This document shows, in pieces, positions 1-9,494 of a DNA stretch of 30,959 nt (within the stretch, counting starts at the first letter, position 1; each line of letters opens with the position of its first letter). Both the position numbers and the translations under genes were made by a program. The stretch spans positions 1-30,959 of the forward strand of contig JABYQR010000465.1 in assembly GCA_022592445.1 (NCBI GenBank), in the 5' to 3' direction. The notes beneath the pieces are model-generated. The model worked only from the letters and a program-made list of their open reading frames with translations, ran no database searches and was not told where the DNA came from. The DNA is from Cytidiella melzeri. Taxonomy: Eukaryota > Basidiomycota > Agaricomycetes > Polyporales > Irpicaceae.

Positions 1-2
1 AG

Positions 3-2380
3 TGGTACTGGCCCCCGCGCAAACATGGTGAGGCCATTCGCACCAAGGCCGCTCAAATGACGATGGAACGCTGGGCTGATGAAAATGTTTGCATGCGTAT
101 GAATCGCGAGATGCGGCTCCTCAAGCCGTTGGTGCTATCTCCTCCTGAAGAGCTCTTGGAGGAGAGTCTGCTCAATGTCAAGCTCAGCACACTGACCGCG
201 GATTACCAGAAGGTAGCTCCTCTGACCTGGAGCTTACTGCATGCGGCGTCGTCGACGCCTCTGCAGCTGCAACGCAATACCTACAAAAGTCATGCACCGG
301 TAAGCAATATCTTCTGCTACTAGAGTTTGTATGCTTACAATTTGGTAGTCCATTGTAGCTATCATTAGCATGCTGTCCTTCGGCCGGTCGCATTACAGAT
401 GTAAATTCCAAAACTTTATGTCAATTTATTTTACGTCGTGTGGACTCTCTGCAAAGGCAAACAATACCACGCACATGCTTGGCGTGACAATGAGTCAAAA
501 GTGGAAGTACATTGGGCTTGAGAAGCTGGCACAGGCAAAACGCAACGAGATGCATTGAGACCTCCATGAGCTCAAGAAGGAGTTCACCGCCTTGTATGAC
601 AACCTAATTGTTTGCTTCAACAAAATCGAGCAACACGTCGACAATCAGTCAGTCTTTGAAAGCGGCTACGCTGCAACCATCTATATCATGGAATGTCAGG
701 ACATTCCTTCACCTGACGCTCGAAGCTATCAGGAGCAGTGGCGGCACGAGTGTGTCCATCCCATCACCGCCTTCAAAATTCTGGACCTCGACAACAATGC
801 CGCTGAACAACTCTTTTCCTTCAATAAGTGGCGGGTCCTCGACATCCTCCTGAACTCCGCCCAATTTGACCGCACCCAGTATCTACATGAGGATGACTCG
901 CGCTTCACACGTCCCCTTCCCATTTGACAGCTTCCAACCGGTAAAGCCCACGTTTTCACCCAATATCTCCTTGATACTGCTCATATTGAAGAGATCTTGC
1001 TCAAAGGCAATGACCTGTGTGTAGCAGAGTGGCAACGTCAGCTGGGACTTGGCACGCATGAGGCAAAGAAGCAGATGTCTCACGAGAGACTGTTCTTCTG
1101 GCTGGGCGATCAGCTCACTGTTTACCGTCTCCGCAGCCTTCAGAATATCCGCGCCCAGGATCTGAACTGGTGGCACCGCATGGAGCATATTGTTGCGCTG
1201 TTCGGCTGGCTCCATGCGCAAATTGCGCAGGAGGATTCTATACACAAGCAACATCTGACCACCAGCACAGGCGGGCTCAAGCATGTGTTCGACCTCCTCA
1301 AACGCAAAGGGCTACACTCTACGTCAGTACAAGGGAACTTTTATCAGAAAGTTTGCGATGCGTACTACCACATACTCGAAGCTCATATCCGTGACGTATG
1401 GGAACTTGTTGGTGGTGTCGATGATCTTGCAAAGCTATGTGAGAAGAGCCCGGAGGTGCTGGACAGTCTTGCGGAGAAAATTGTGGACAAGTACGCATCT
1501 ACGCTAGGCTATCAGAAGGAGAAGAGGAGGCGTGCGGCGCAACAAGATCATGTCTTTATAAACCAAATACTTCTCAATCATGATCTCCTCGACTATGTGA
1601 ACCTGGATGATGTGATGCGTACTGGGGACGTCGGGAGAATGATTGATTTTCTCCCCCGCCTACTGTTCCGTTACCACGGTGGTAGCAATTGGAAGTATGT
1701 CATTGAGATGCTAGAGCTTTTTCAGGATCTGCTTTGCGAGTGGCCAGAGGATCTCAGGTACGTTTTGCATTGGTATACACATTTGATTGGCTCTCACAGC
1801 GTGTCTCAGGGAGTTCATTCTGCGTTACTGTTGGCTGGCAAATACCAACGACGGCAAAGCCTTCCTGGCGTTCAACATGCTTCAAGAGCATAACATCAGA
1901 GATATCAAGGTATGATTTGTGTTCTCTTGGTGTCAAAACATGCTAAATTGCATCGGACAGTCTATGTTTATGGTGTACGGACCGTACACTACGTGGGAAT
2001 ACATCAGGAAGATATCCGCTACAATTCCGACTCTACGCAAGGTCAAGGATCACGTCGAGGCTGACTTTAATCATTTCTCTCGTGGTAAGAGCCACTCTTC
2101 CCCAGAGAAAGAGAAGGACATCGTGCGGCCCCAAGCAGCCTATAAGGCGTCCGAAGTTCACATCTATACGCCAAGATGACAGCTTGACTTCTCACAACGT
2201 GCGAAGGACTTCATTGCTCTTGGTAGCAATGTTGTCAAGCTCCAGGCCACAATTGGTGGTTGGACAGATGAACGACTGGTGAGCCGTGCAACAACCGAGA
2301 TCTGGGAGGACCCTGAAGTTGTCGAGGGTGAATATCAGTCAGCCTTGCCGGAGCATGGTGTAACAATAACAAACATGTAA
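3..2380 (+). pseudogene. DUF6589-like gene, 5' end off window, three in-frame TGA
   Basis: I join exons 3-299, 349-1757, 1810-1909 and 1961-2380. The introns (300-348, 1758-1809, 1910-1960; 49, 52 and 51 nt) all have GT..AG ends and their phases fit. The product resembles the DUF6589 proteins common in Agaricomycetes: an N-terminal stretch with APLTWSLLH, a middle containing WLGDQLTVYRLRSL (about 1099-1140), and a C-terminal part with FNMLQEHNIRDIK just before the last intron. DUF6589 has no established function that I know of. The frame is open at the left edge, so the start lies outside. In-frame TGA codons at 556-558, 925-927 and 2177-2179 interrupt an otherwise continuous reading; each is one C-to-T step from CGA (Arg). 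TAA at 2378-2380 ends the gene. Family assignment is from memory, not a search; the exon structure is read directly. Confidence 0.85.
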
Positions 2381-3490
2381 TAATCGTGCAATGAGAGTGT
2401 TATACATGCGGTAGTACGGTATCAATACTCATTCAAGGCGCATATGGTAGTCTTGATGGATTGTGGTCCTTTGTCGAGGCTTTGGACGGTATGGTCGTAT
2501 CAGTATCTCTTCGACATCTTGTTGGGGCTGAGATAGCTCGGAAGCTTGTTGCTGTTGGTAATAGTCTTGATGAGCGGCCAAGGGAACAGGATGAGAAGCA
2601 GCAGAGGCATGGAACATGTATTCAGATGGAGCCAGGTCGACTGGAGTAGACAGGCCGGGCGCGGCTGGCTCAAGAGATTGAGATGGTGAAAGCATTGGCA
2701 CTGAGAAATTAAAGAAACTGCTTGGAGCATCAGTTGAAGGCTCAGATCCGTCGAGGGTTATGCGAGAGGATGAAGCAACAGCAGTAGATGGTTGATTAGC
2801 GCGACAGCGCCAAGTTTGTCGTGGCTTTGTGGTGTTTGAAGAATTCAGGGCTTGAGGTTTTGAAGACTTGCTAGTAGACGGGGACCAGGTCTGAGGTACC
2901 CAGCTGAGAGGAGTTTCGTTAGCTGACCAGGTAAGAGACACCTTGGATACCGGTGCAGAGGGTTGAGGCACAGGCACCAAGGGTAAAGGCACAGGCATTG
3001 AGGACACAGGCACAGCGGTCAAGAATAAAGGTACAGGTGTCGAGGGTATAAACAAAGCAGTTGCGGGAAGAGACATTCAAGGCGAGAGGAGAGACGTAGA
3101 AGTCGAAGAAATGGACACAGGAGCTAGGGCAGCAGGTTGGGACCGAGTATCTGCAAATTTGTTGGTTCCGGGGTTGTAGAAGTTCAAGTCGAACGCGTCT
3201 GAATCTACGTCAATTTTCTGCGTTCCTTTGAGAGTTCTGCGCCTCTTGCGCCGATTTCCGTTGTAGCGGTCCTTGGTCTGCTGCGGCGTTTCTGTCGCTT
3301 TCAGCGACGGAACCTTCCTGCAGTCTGTTGTAGTACCATGAGTTTTGTGCCAGTGGTCTTCTGCAGCCTCTATACGGGCCAGAGCAAGTTCACCAACTTC
3401 ATCTGCGTACGTCCATTCTGATAGGAAAACCTTCAAATCTTCTGCAGTACGTACGTGACCATTTGTTGCGAGAAAAGCGGCAGTCTTGTT

Positions 3491-3494
3491 GGGG
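3491..3494 (-). other. Frameshift in G4 run of the helicase
   Basis: With three instead of four bases in this run, the frame ending GPEVLLP passes directly into NKTAAFLATNGHVRTAEDLK, and both sides look coding. Either a real one-base insertion or a homopolymer error in the assembly explains it. Confidence 0.65.
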
Positions 3495-5084
3495 TAGCAA
3501 CACCTCGGGTCCCCATGCACACCGCTTATGGTATCGGACCCAGTGCTTGTAACGGAAGTCGTATAGAGTGTTGAGAATACTTTGACAATGTTCTCCAGTA
3601 CGCTTACGCTTCTTGATACAAAGGGAGTCCTTAGAAGGATTGGGTAGACGTGCACCAATCTTGTTTATCAAGTCCGCAATATACTGCTGATGGGCTGTAA
3701 GACAAATGTTCCGTGCCTGAAGGTAACGGATGCAGTTATTGCAGTTACCACAGTTTTTACCAATGGCTGCAAAGAAACCATCAGTCACGGAACTATAGAA
3801 GAGCCTGAAGCGTACGTCTACCACTCCGTGGGTTCTCAAAAATGACATTGTAGACATCACGGCGGCAGCCATCGGTAGTTGCCATCTGTCTCATGCCTTG
3901 TTCAAGGTTCTTGCGAGGTTCCATCTCCGGAGACAATGCGGCATCAAGACTATTCTCACCATCAGCAGCGGGTGCTATGACGGGAGCAGTCTCAATATCT
4001 GTAGGTGCCAAGTTTACCTGAGCAACATCAGTGTCTGCCTCAACAACTGCATCCTCTTCTTCCTCAGCACCCGCAGCCTCAGCTGGTACCTGATCCTTGT
4101 TTTCCTCGTCTAAGTCAATGACGTCCCAGGGACGCTTCAACGCTGAAGGTCCTCCATCAAGAGAAATCTCAACCATCTCGCGCTTGACGGTTACCTCATC
4201 CTTCTTCTTGTCCTCGGATTTCTTAGACCTTCGTAAGACTTTTGTGACACGTTTCTTGGTCATCTGATAGACAGACGGCTCAACAAACAGAATTGCTTCC
4301 GCAGGTTCCCCATCTCTACCAGCGCGCCCGAAATGTTGCATCCACTTGCTTAGAGTGGACATGACTTTGAATTGGATCACTCGTCGTATATCAGAAATGT
4401 CCATACCCTGCCATGTGGTAAGCGTTGCTGCCTCATAGAGAGAAATCAATTGCTTACCATACCTGCGACCTCCGTCGCAATAAGTATCTTGATGGCTCCT
4501 TCGCGGAAAAGCCGCATTGTACACTTCTTCGCGAGAGGGTGCTGTAAGCTATGGATGAAGTCTATCTGGTGATGGTATTCCGTGGGCAGTTTACTTTGGA
4601 GGTGCTCGCACACCACCTTAGCCAAGTCGCGTGAGTTCACATAAACGATGGTACGTTTGAGCTCTTGGTTCTCCTGAGCTTCGGAGATGAGAAACTCAAG
4701 ACTTTCCAGCTCCTTCGCACCCTTGGGCAGCGGACAGACAATTAGAGTGATATTTGGCCGATTGTTCCGGCGATTAATCTTGTACATATGGTTGCAGTTG
4801 AACTCGAGTTTGTCCAGAGTCTCTTCAAGGAGTGCAGGCGTCAAGGTGGCGGAAGCAATGAGAATGGGCCTGGAGATCGTCATAAACGATCGCATCGTGC
4901 CAAGCTTATCGAAGTGCTTGCAGAAATTCGCACCCCAGTGCACAACGCAGTGCGCCTCGTCAATGACCGTGCAGTGAGTGCGTCGCATCCACGCAGGGTT
5001 GCGTATAAGCTTCGAGAATCGCTCGTGCTCAAAGATCATCTCTGGGAAGGTGATGATGACTCGAATCTTGTGATTCTTGAGGTC

Positions 5085-5270
5085 CTGGAAATAGAGGAAC
5101 CATTGAGTTTGGCATCAAAACAAGCAAGCCTTCATACCGTATGAAGCTGATTGCTGTATGTTTCTCCGTTAACAGCAGCTGACCGTATACCCATCTTGTT
5201 GAAGCGCGCAGCCTCCATATATGCACGTGAATAAGATGTGCCATGAGATTTGAGAGAGACTGCTGCTCAC
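5085..5270 (-). other. Two helicase introns with an intervening 75-nt exon
   Basis: Introns 5270-5213 (GTGAGC..GAG) and 5137-5085 (GTATGA..CAG) flank the exon 5212-5138. Splicing joins LEQDQ to AARFNKMG and NQLHT to DLKNHKIRV, which is the expected order between helicase motifs I and II. The apparent stop codon near 5136 lies inside the second intron and is not a mutation. Confidence 0.8.
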
Positions 5271-5652
5271 CTGGTCCTGTTCAAGCTCATTTAGAGTTGA
5301 AACAATGATGATCTTCGAGTAGCCGGTCTTGTCTACAAGGAGGGGGAGAACGAATGGTAAGGTCTTGCCTGCGCCAGTGCCAGCCATCAAGACTGAGTCG
5401 AGCCCAAGGAGGATAGCTTCGGAGATGTCCAGCTGCCAGCTGTACGGAGTGTTGCCTGTGTGCCTGAGACACTCCTCTGTCATCATCTGACGAGCAGACG
5501 CAGAATCAAATTTTCGGTTGGCTTCTGCATCCTTTCTTGTCTCCTCCAGCAATTTTTCGAATCGGGTCTGTTCGGTGATAGATAAGTCTTCCGTAGTCCG
5601 CTTTGCCTCGGTTGTGCCAAGTCATCCGCAAGGTCTCCCCATTTGTTGCGTG

Positions 5653-5664
5653 AAGTGCACAGCA
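5653..5664. repeat. LINE target-site duplication, left copy
   Basis: AAGTGCACAGCA, identical to 6982-6993. The first two A bases could instead belong to the poly(A) tract, so the secure duplication is GTGCACAGCA. Confidence 0.9.
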
Positions 5665-6408
5665 CCCGGGCCAGCCCATTATCTATTAGACGAACTCCAC
5701 CGAATGGCGAGAAAGCTACAGACGAAACACGAAACCCTCAAGCTCACGATACGCTGGGTACCTGGTCACCGCGGAGTGGAAGGAAACGAAGGGGCAGATG
5801 TATTGGCGAAGGAGGCGGCACATGGCAATACATCGGAGACAGCGCGAATGCCTCCCATACTCAGACAGGTCCTCCCACTCAGCGCGTCCAAGCTCAAACA
5901 ACTCAAGACTGCAGAACTCAAGGAGGCGGCGAAGCAACTCTGGCAAAAGTCCCCGCGCTACCAAAGACTAAGCAGAATAGACCCTACCCTACCATCAGAC
6001 CGTTTTGCTGACCTCATATCGAACTTACCCAGACACCACGCAGCCCTTCTTTTCCAACTTTGCACAGGCCACGCACCCTTACGCCGTCACCTTCACCACA
6101 TCGGAAAGGCAACCTCACTAACATGCCCCACCTGTGGAATGTACCCAGAGACGGTAGACCACTTCCTTCTCCACTGCCCAGCTTACGAGAGACACCGCAA
6201 CTTGATCACATACGAACTGGAACGCCCAGCCTGCTCCATCCCTAACCTCCTCAGCAACGCTCGCACCATACGTCCCCTCTTCCGATACATCCACGCCACA
6301 GGTTGCTTCGCGAAAACCCTAGGAAGCCTATCCCTACCGAAGGAGGCGACGACAAAGAGAAGGAAAAGGAGGGGTGCAGAGGGCAACGACACCGCTGAGG
6401 GGAGATGA
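5665..6408 (+). pseudogene. LINE ORF2 C-terminus: RNase H and zinc knuckle
   Basis: The open frame runs from the 5' truncation point to TGA at 6406-6408, about 247 residues. The first part is the end of an RNase H domain, with WVPGHRGVEGNEGADVLAKE including the last catalytic acidic residue region. A linker with PRYQRL and a TGHAPLRRHL segment follows, then a CCHC-type knuckle, CPTC plus HFLLHC. The tail is basic (TTKRRKRRG). The order matches the ends of fungal LINE polyproteins. The reverse transcriptase and endonuclease are absent because of the 5' truncation. Upstream frame-matched sequence (5518-5664) belongs to the host site, not the element, so the apparent 296-residue ORF is a chimera. 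No frameshift is visible in the retained part. Confidence 0.9.
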
Positions 6409-6981
6409 ATACGTAGAGTTGAAGGGGCTAGGAGAACGATACCTAAACAACACCAAAGAGAAGTACCTCCCGTAACAACGCGCACCCAGAGCTGACAGAG
6501 GCCGGCCATATTGTCCAGGACATACCGTCACACGGCAAGAAAAGAATCCATGGCAGCTCAGGCACACTTATACGTTCTCACGCGCGACCTGAAGCTCAGA
6601 GGCTGGGGGAGTTTCGACGGGGGGCGGAGGACCGCAACCCGGATCCCTGCTACCGCAAGAGGCCACAGCCCAGGGGATCAACGTCCACCAAGATGGGTAG
6701 CAGGTTTAGATCCCAGTCTCTCCCGTTAAGTCGGCAGAGCCCCTTGAGTCCTTAGGCGCACCTTGACTTTTCTCATTCCGATACAACCCAATACACTCCC
6801 AGTAATACCAAAAACCCTCCGACGCACAACAAGGGTAATCAATGCCCTATACGTTTTGATCACAATTGCTTTTTAGACACACATATTTTGTGTAGCAGTA
6901 GCACGGATGTATTTTGTCTACCATAGGGCGTAGCCCTCGAGGACAATAAACAAGGAGGAAAAAAAAAAAAAAAAAAAAAAA
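5665..6981 (+). mobile_element. 5'-truncated non-LTR retrotransposon (LINE)
   Basis: The insertion carries the 3' part of a LINE ORF2, a 3' UTR of about 550 bp and a poly(A) tract (A25, 6959-6983, its last bases shared with the target duplication). It is flanked by a 12-bp direct repeat, AAGTGCACAGCA, at 5653-5664 and 6982-6993. The 5' truncation, A tail and variable-length target duplication are the usual products of target-primed reverse transcription. It sits in the opposite orientation to the helicase it interrupts. Removing the element and one repeat gives a continuous minus-strand frame through the site. The clade is probably Tad1-like, as for many fungal LINEs with a C-terminal RNase H; that is inference. 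Confidence 0.93.
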
Positions 6982-6983
6982 AA
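6959..6983 (+). repeat. Poly(A) tail of the LINE (A25)
   Basis: An uninterrupted run of 25 A at the 3' end of the element, in the orientation of its ORF. An unbroken tract of this length suggests a fairly recent insertion. Confidence 0.92.
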
Positions 6984-6993
6984 GTGCACAGCA
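6982..6993. repeat. LINE target-site duplication, right copy
   Basis: AAGTGCACAGCA directly after the A25 tract; matches 5653-5664 exactly. Host helicase coding sequence resumes at 6994. Confidence 0.9.
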
Positions 6994-7215
6994 GGGAGGC
7001 AGGCACCGGTGCAATTTCACTGCACTGAGGCTCGGCAACATCTAAGAAGAGCTGTAAGAACATGTTAGCACAGGTATCATAGTAATCCCAATATTTTCTG
7101 ACGCTTTCCGCCGCCGCACTTTCCGCGGGAGAGACGGCATTCTGGCGGAAAGGAGGAGGAGCAGCTGAGGGAGCAGATAATGGGACTGCTGGGGCTTTCT
7201 TGCATGAATCATTTC

Positions 7216-7772
7216 AATCTTTTGCTGGTTTAAATATAGAAGTATTCATATCAATATTCTAACGCATTTGAAGACAAGGAGAATGAGAGATAAACAAGAA
7301 CGAGAGGATGCAAGCAGAGGTAGCATGCAGTAATATTGAAAGCGCCCACTCGCAGATGCGTTCAAGATGCGAGAATGAACGGTCACGTGCATTTGATGGG
7401 CTGTCACAGGCTGTGACTTGAGCCGAAAGTGAGCATAGCTTACCATCCCTCGGTCATATCACTTTGTCAGAATTCCTACAGGCAGACATAGCGCATAGGA
7501 ATGTGTTTCTGCAATTTCTAGTGGGTAGCACAAAAATTGATCAAAGTTATGTTCGTTTACACCTCGCACTGAGGGCGCTTCAATGTGTGACCTATTGTGA
7601 CGCAGTCGAAACTTGGAGTCGCTCTGTCCTTCGATGCGGTCATGTGCGAATGATCTACACCCAATCACTACGAAGTTCACCAGACGTTTGGGGAGCGAGC
7701 TGTCTTTTTTCTCGCCATCCCCTGTCCTAATCAGGATTCCCAGAACGTCTGGGTATGAGACTAGGGGTGAGG
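7216..7772. other. Intergenic stretch, no recognised gene
   Basis: The stretch lies between the 5' end of the helicase remnant and the LTR-like region. A minus-strand ORF (7818-7459, 119 codons) is open, but I see no recognisable motif, splice structure or protein-like composition in it. A short inverted repeat, GCTGTCACAGGCTGTGAC, lies near 7399. I see nothing else. Confidence 0.5.
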
Positions 7773-7840
7773 TGTCACAGATTTTCAATGTTTCTACAAG
7801 ACTTGCCTTACCAGGCAACGGTATTATTGGGAATATTTAA

Positions 7841-7941
7841 GCGCTTATCCAGCGCTTATCCAGCGCTTATCCGGCGTCTATTTATGCGCTTATCCAGCGC
7901 TTATCTGGCGCTTATCTGGCGCTTATTCCGGCGCTTATTCT
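7841..7941 (+). repeat. GCGCTTATCC-type short tandem repeat
   Basis: About eight imperfect copies of an 11-13 bp unit, GCGCTTATCCA or GCGCTTATCTG, run head to tail. A second motif, GATGCGCT, is repeated at about 7957-7998. Confidence 0.8.
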
Positions 7942-8327
7942 CAGTGCCTATCAATTGATGCGCTGATGCGCCTCCTGTCTCTGATGCGCTGATGCGCTCC
8001 TTTCCTTATCTGTGTATCACATGATAGAACTCTCTGGAACATTGTGGAACATGCTGGAACTATGATGTCATAGTATAGAACATTCCATTAGATGATGTCA
8101 TAGTTCATAGAACCTTCTGAAAAAGTCTAGCCTTGTCTTAGAACAAGCTAGAACAAGTCTAGCCTTGGAACTGGGTCATGGGGTCAGGTCATGGGGACAA
8201 TTGCTATTGGTTGATTATTGAAGTGGCACCACTAGGGCATAGGGCATGCTTAGTAAGGTAGATTACTTCGCTTACTCATGTAGGTATTAGGGGTCTTAGG
8301 GTAGTACCTGGGGTCCTCCCCTTCATG

Positions 8328-8340
8328 TATATATAAAGGC
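8328..8340 (+). promoter_or_regulatory. TATA box within the LTR-like region
   Basis: TATATATAAAGGC is a strong TATA match in plus orientation, about 360 bp upstream of the MMTAG2-like start codon. It is more likely the LTR's own promoter than the gene's, but it could drive either. Confidence 0.55.
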
Positions 8341-8696
8341 ACTCCTGAGGGCATATCCCCTCAGTCTTATCCACTCTGTTGATAAAGGACTACCTTGTAC
8401 TCTCCAGTACTTCGCTCAGCACACCTCTTACACTCTATCTCACTCTAACCCTTCAAGTTTAACAACTTATCTGGTGAGTACCTACATGTGCATGTTGCGC
8501 GTGCACGTTACGATGCCACTGTGTTCCAGACCGGTAAGAGGCGCATCAATTCGGCTGTTGTGCGTCTTTTGGAACTCCAGTCAATTGTCAACCACCACAA
8601 CTCACTCATCCCACTACCGCATATATATCCCACATCACGGTGATTGCAGCTAGAACACTACTCTTCACGATCTAAGGGAAAACCAAACAACCACCC

Positions 8697-9494
8697 ATGT
8701 TCGAACCAGTCCGAGGCGGCACTCGTGGGGGACAAGCCGAGTTCAAGTGGTCAGAAGTATCAGCAGACAAGGACAGAGAGGTTTGTCATCGACACCTCAC
8801 AACTGCACGTAAAGAAGCTAAACCATTTACCGAGTAGAACTATCTTGGTCACAGTATAAATGCACCGACGGGGAGGTGGCAGAAGAACAAGGACGTGCAC
8901 TGGTACTCACGAGATCTCAGTGGCGATGGTGAGGAAGCTAGGAGGGAAGAAATCAGGAAGATCAAGGAGCAAGAAGCAGAGGCATTGGCAGCCGCTTTGT
9001 AAGTGTTTCTGTTTTGAAAGTTACAAAGCTTCAACGCTCATTGGTGTGGAAGGGGGTTCGCCCCCGGGGCTAAACCAGGCACTTCCAACGTCACAGGCGG
9101 AGGAACAGGAACAGGTTCAAATGCTATAGCTGTTCCAAGTGCAATATCCGACCACGATGCAAAAAAGGAGGAGAAGCGGAAACGGAAAGAGGAGCGAAGG
9201 GAGGAGAAGAGGTTAAGGAAAGAGAAGAGAAGAGCCGAGAAGGAGGGTAATGAGCAAAGTGGCAGGAGAGCTCACCGTCGACGCTCGGATTCACGGTCAT
9301 GTTCACCTCTTCGAAGAGATCGTGAGGGCTCCTTGGGATATCGCAATCGCTCAAGAACGCCTCCCGTAAAGAAGGAAAGAGATGATAGGCCATACGACGA
9401 TGTACAACGAGAGAAGGAGAGAGAATGGGCCAGGCGGCGTTGGGATGACAATGCACGCCGCGAATATCCAGGAGCACGATGGGGACGCGACTGA
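8697..9494 (+). CDS. MMTAG2: MMTAG2-like protein (MMtag/kinase phosphorylation domain)
   Basis: Three exons, 8697-8780, 8838-8998 and 9053-9494, join to a 228-residue protein ending at TGA 9492-9494. The introns are 8781-8837 (57 nt, GTTTGT donor) and 8999-9052 (54 nt, GTAAGT donor). The N-terminus matches the conserved MMTAG2 family block: MFEPVRGGTRGG, FKWSEV, NYLGHSINAPTGRWQKNKD, then WYSRDL. A Gly/Thr linker follows, then a highly charged Lys/Arg/Glu segment (about residues 118-145), an SR-like region with SDSRSCSPLRRDR, and a C-terminus rich in Arg and Trp. The family is a small conserved eukaryotic protein thought to be nuclear; its molecular role is poorly defined. No frameshift or nonsense codon is present, in contrast to neighbouring genes. 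The ATG is the start of the conserved block and follows a CCACCC context. I am confident of family and structure. Confidence 0.92.
8781..8837 (+). other. Intron 1 of the MMTAG2-like gene
   Basis: GTTTGT..GTAG, 57 nt, phase 0. Splicing creates DREN-YLGHS, the conserved family junction. Without splicing the frame is lost, so the intron is needed for the family match. Confidence 0.9.
8999..9052 (+). other. Intron 2 of the MMTAG2-like gene
   Basis: GTAAGT..GAAG, 54 nt, phase 2. It joins EALAAAL to GFAPGAKPG. Confidence 0.85.

Larger units (their letters stand above)
2429..7215 (-). pseudogene. RecQ-like DEAD/DEAH helicase pseudogene split by a LINE
   Basis: Read on the minus strand, the core exons are about 5640-5271, 5212-5138, 5084-4458, 4407-3822 and 3766-2429. 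The introns 5270-5213, 5137-5085, 4457-4408 and 3821-3767 (58, 53, 50 and 55 nt) are all GT..AG. Helicase motifs appear in order: a YSWQLDISEA Q-like motif, Walker A AGTGAGKT, DEAHCVVHWG (motif II), SAT (motif III) and QHFGRAGRDG (motif VI), followed by an acidic linker and a cysteine cluster CGNCNNC. The tail from 3076 to 2429 is Ser/Pro/Val rich. Upstream coding sequence (about 7215-6994) ends at the LINE and continues in frame at 5664. Breaks are the LINE, a frameshift near 5600-5640, a one-base shift in a G4 run (3491-3494) and TGA at 3079-3077 (CGA to TGA). RecQ-family enzymes unwind DNA 3' to 5'; this copy cannot make a full protein. The true start is not resolved. Confidence 0.88.
7773..8480 (+). 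mobile_element. LTR-like sequence, probable old solo LTR, edges unresolved
   Basis: The segment starts near TGTCACAG (7773). It contains GCGCTTAT tandem repeats, a TATA box (TATATATAAAGGC, 8328-8340), a pyrimidine-rich stretch and GTGAGT at 8472. This arrangement resembles the solo LTR at 26024-26817, which also has a GCGCTTAT motif near its start, a TATATATA box and a downstream GTGAGT. I found no clear terminal CA with a matching 5-bp target duplication, so the call and the edges are tentative. It lies immediately upstream of the only intact conserved gene in the window and could contribute promoter sequence. Confidence 0.4.

Noticed and set aside
556..2179. Reading the in-frame TGA codons as recoded (selenocysteine or altered code).
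   Set aside because: Fungi of this group lack selenoprotein machinery as far as known, TGA is used as a normal stop in the MMTAG2-like gene, and each site is explained by one CpG transition.
5085..5140. Stop codon interrupting the helicase near 5136.
   Set aside because: It falls inside a 53-nt intron with good splice sites; splicing gives the expected helicase sequence.
5518..6408. Single 296-residue plus-strand protein.
   Set aside because: Its first 49 residues are antisense helicase sequence; the true element starts after the target duplication at 5665.
7459..7818. 119-codon minus-strand ORF as a gene.
   Set aside because: No motif, no splice pattern, no composition bias; open frames of this size occur by chance here.
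8860..9129. Basic 89-residue ORF on plus.
   Set aside because: It is an out-of-frame shadow of exons 2 and 3 of the MMTAG2-like gene.
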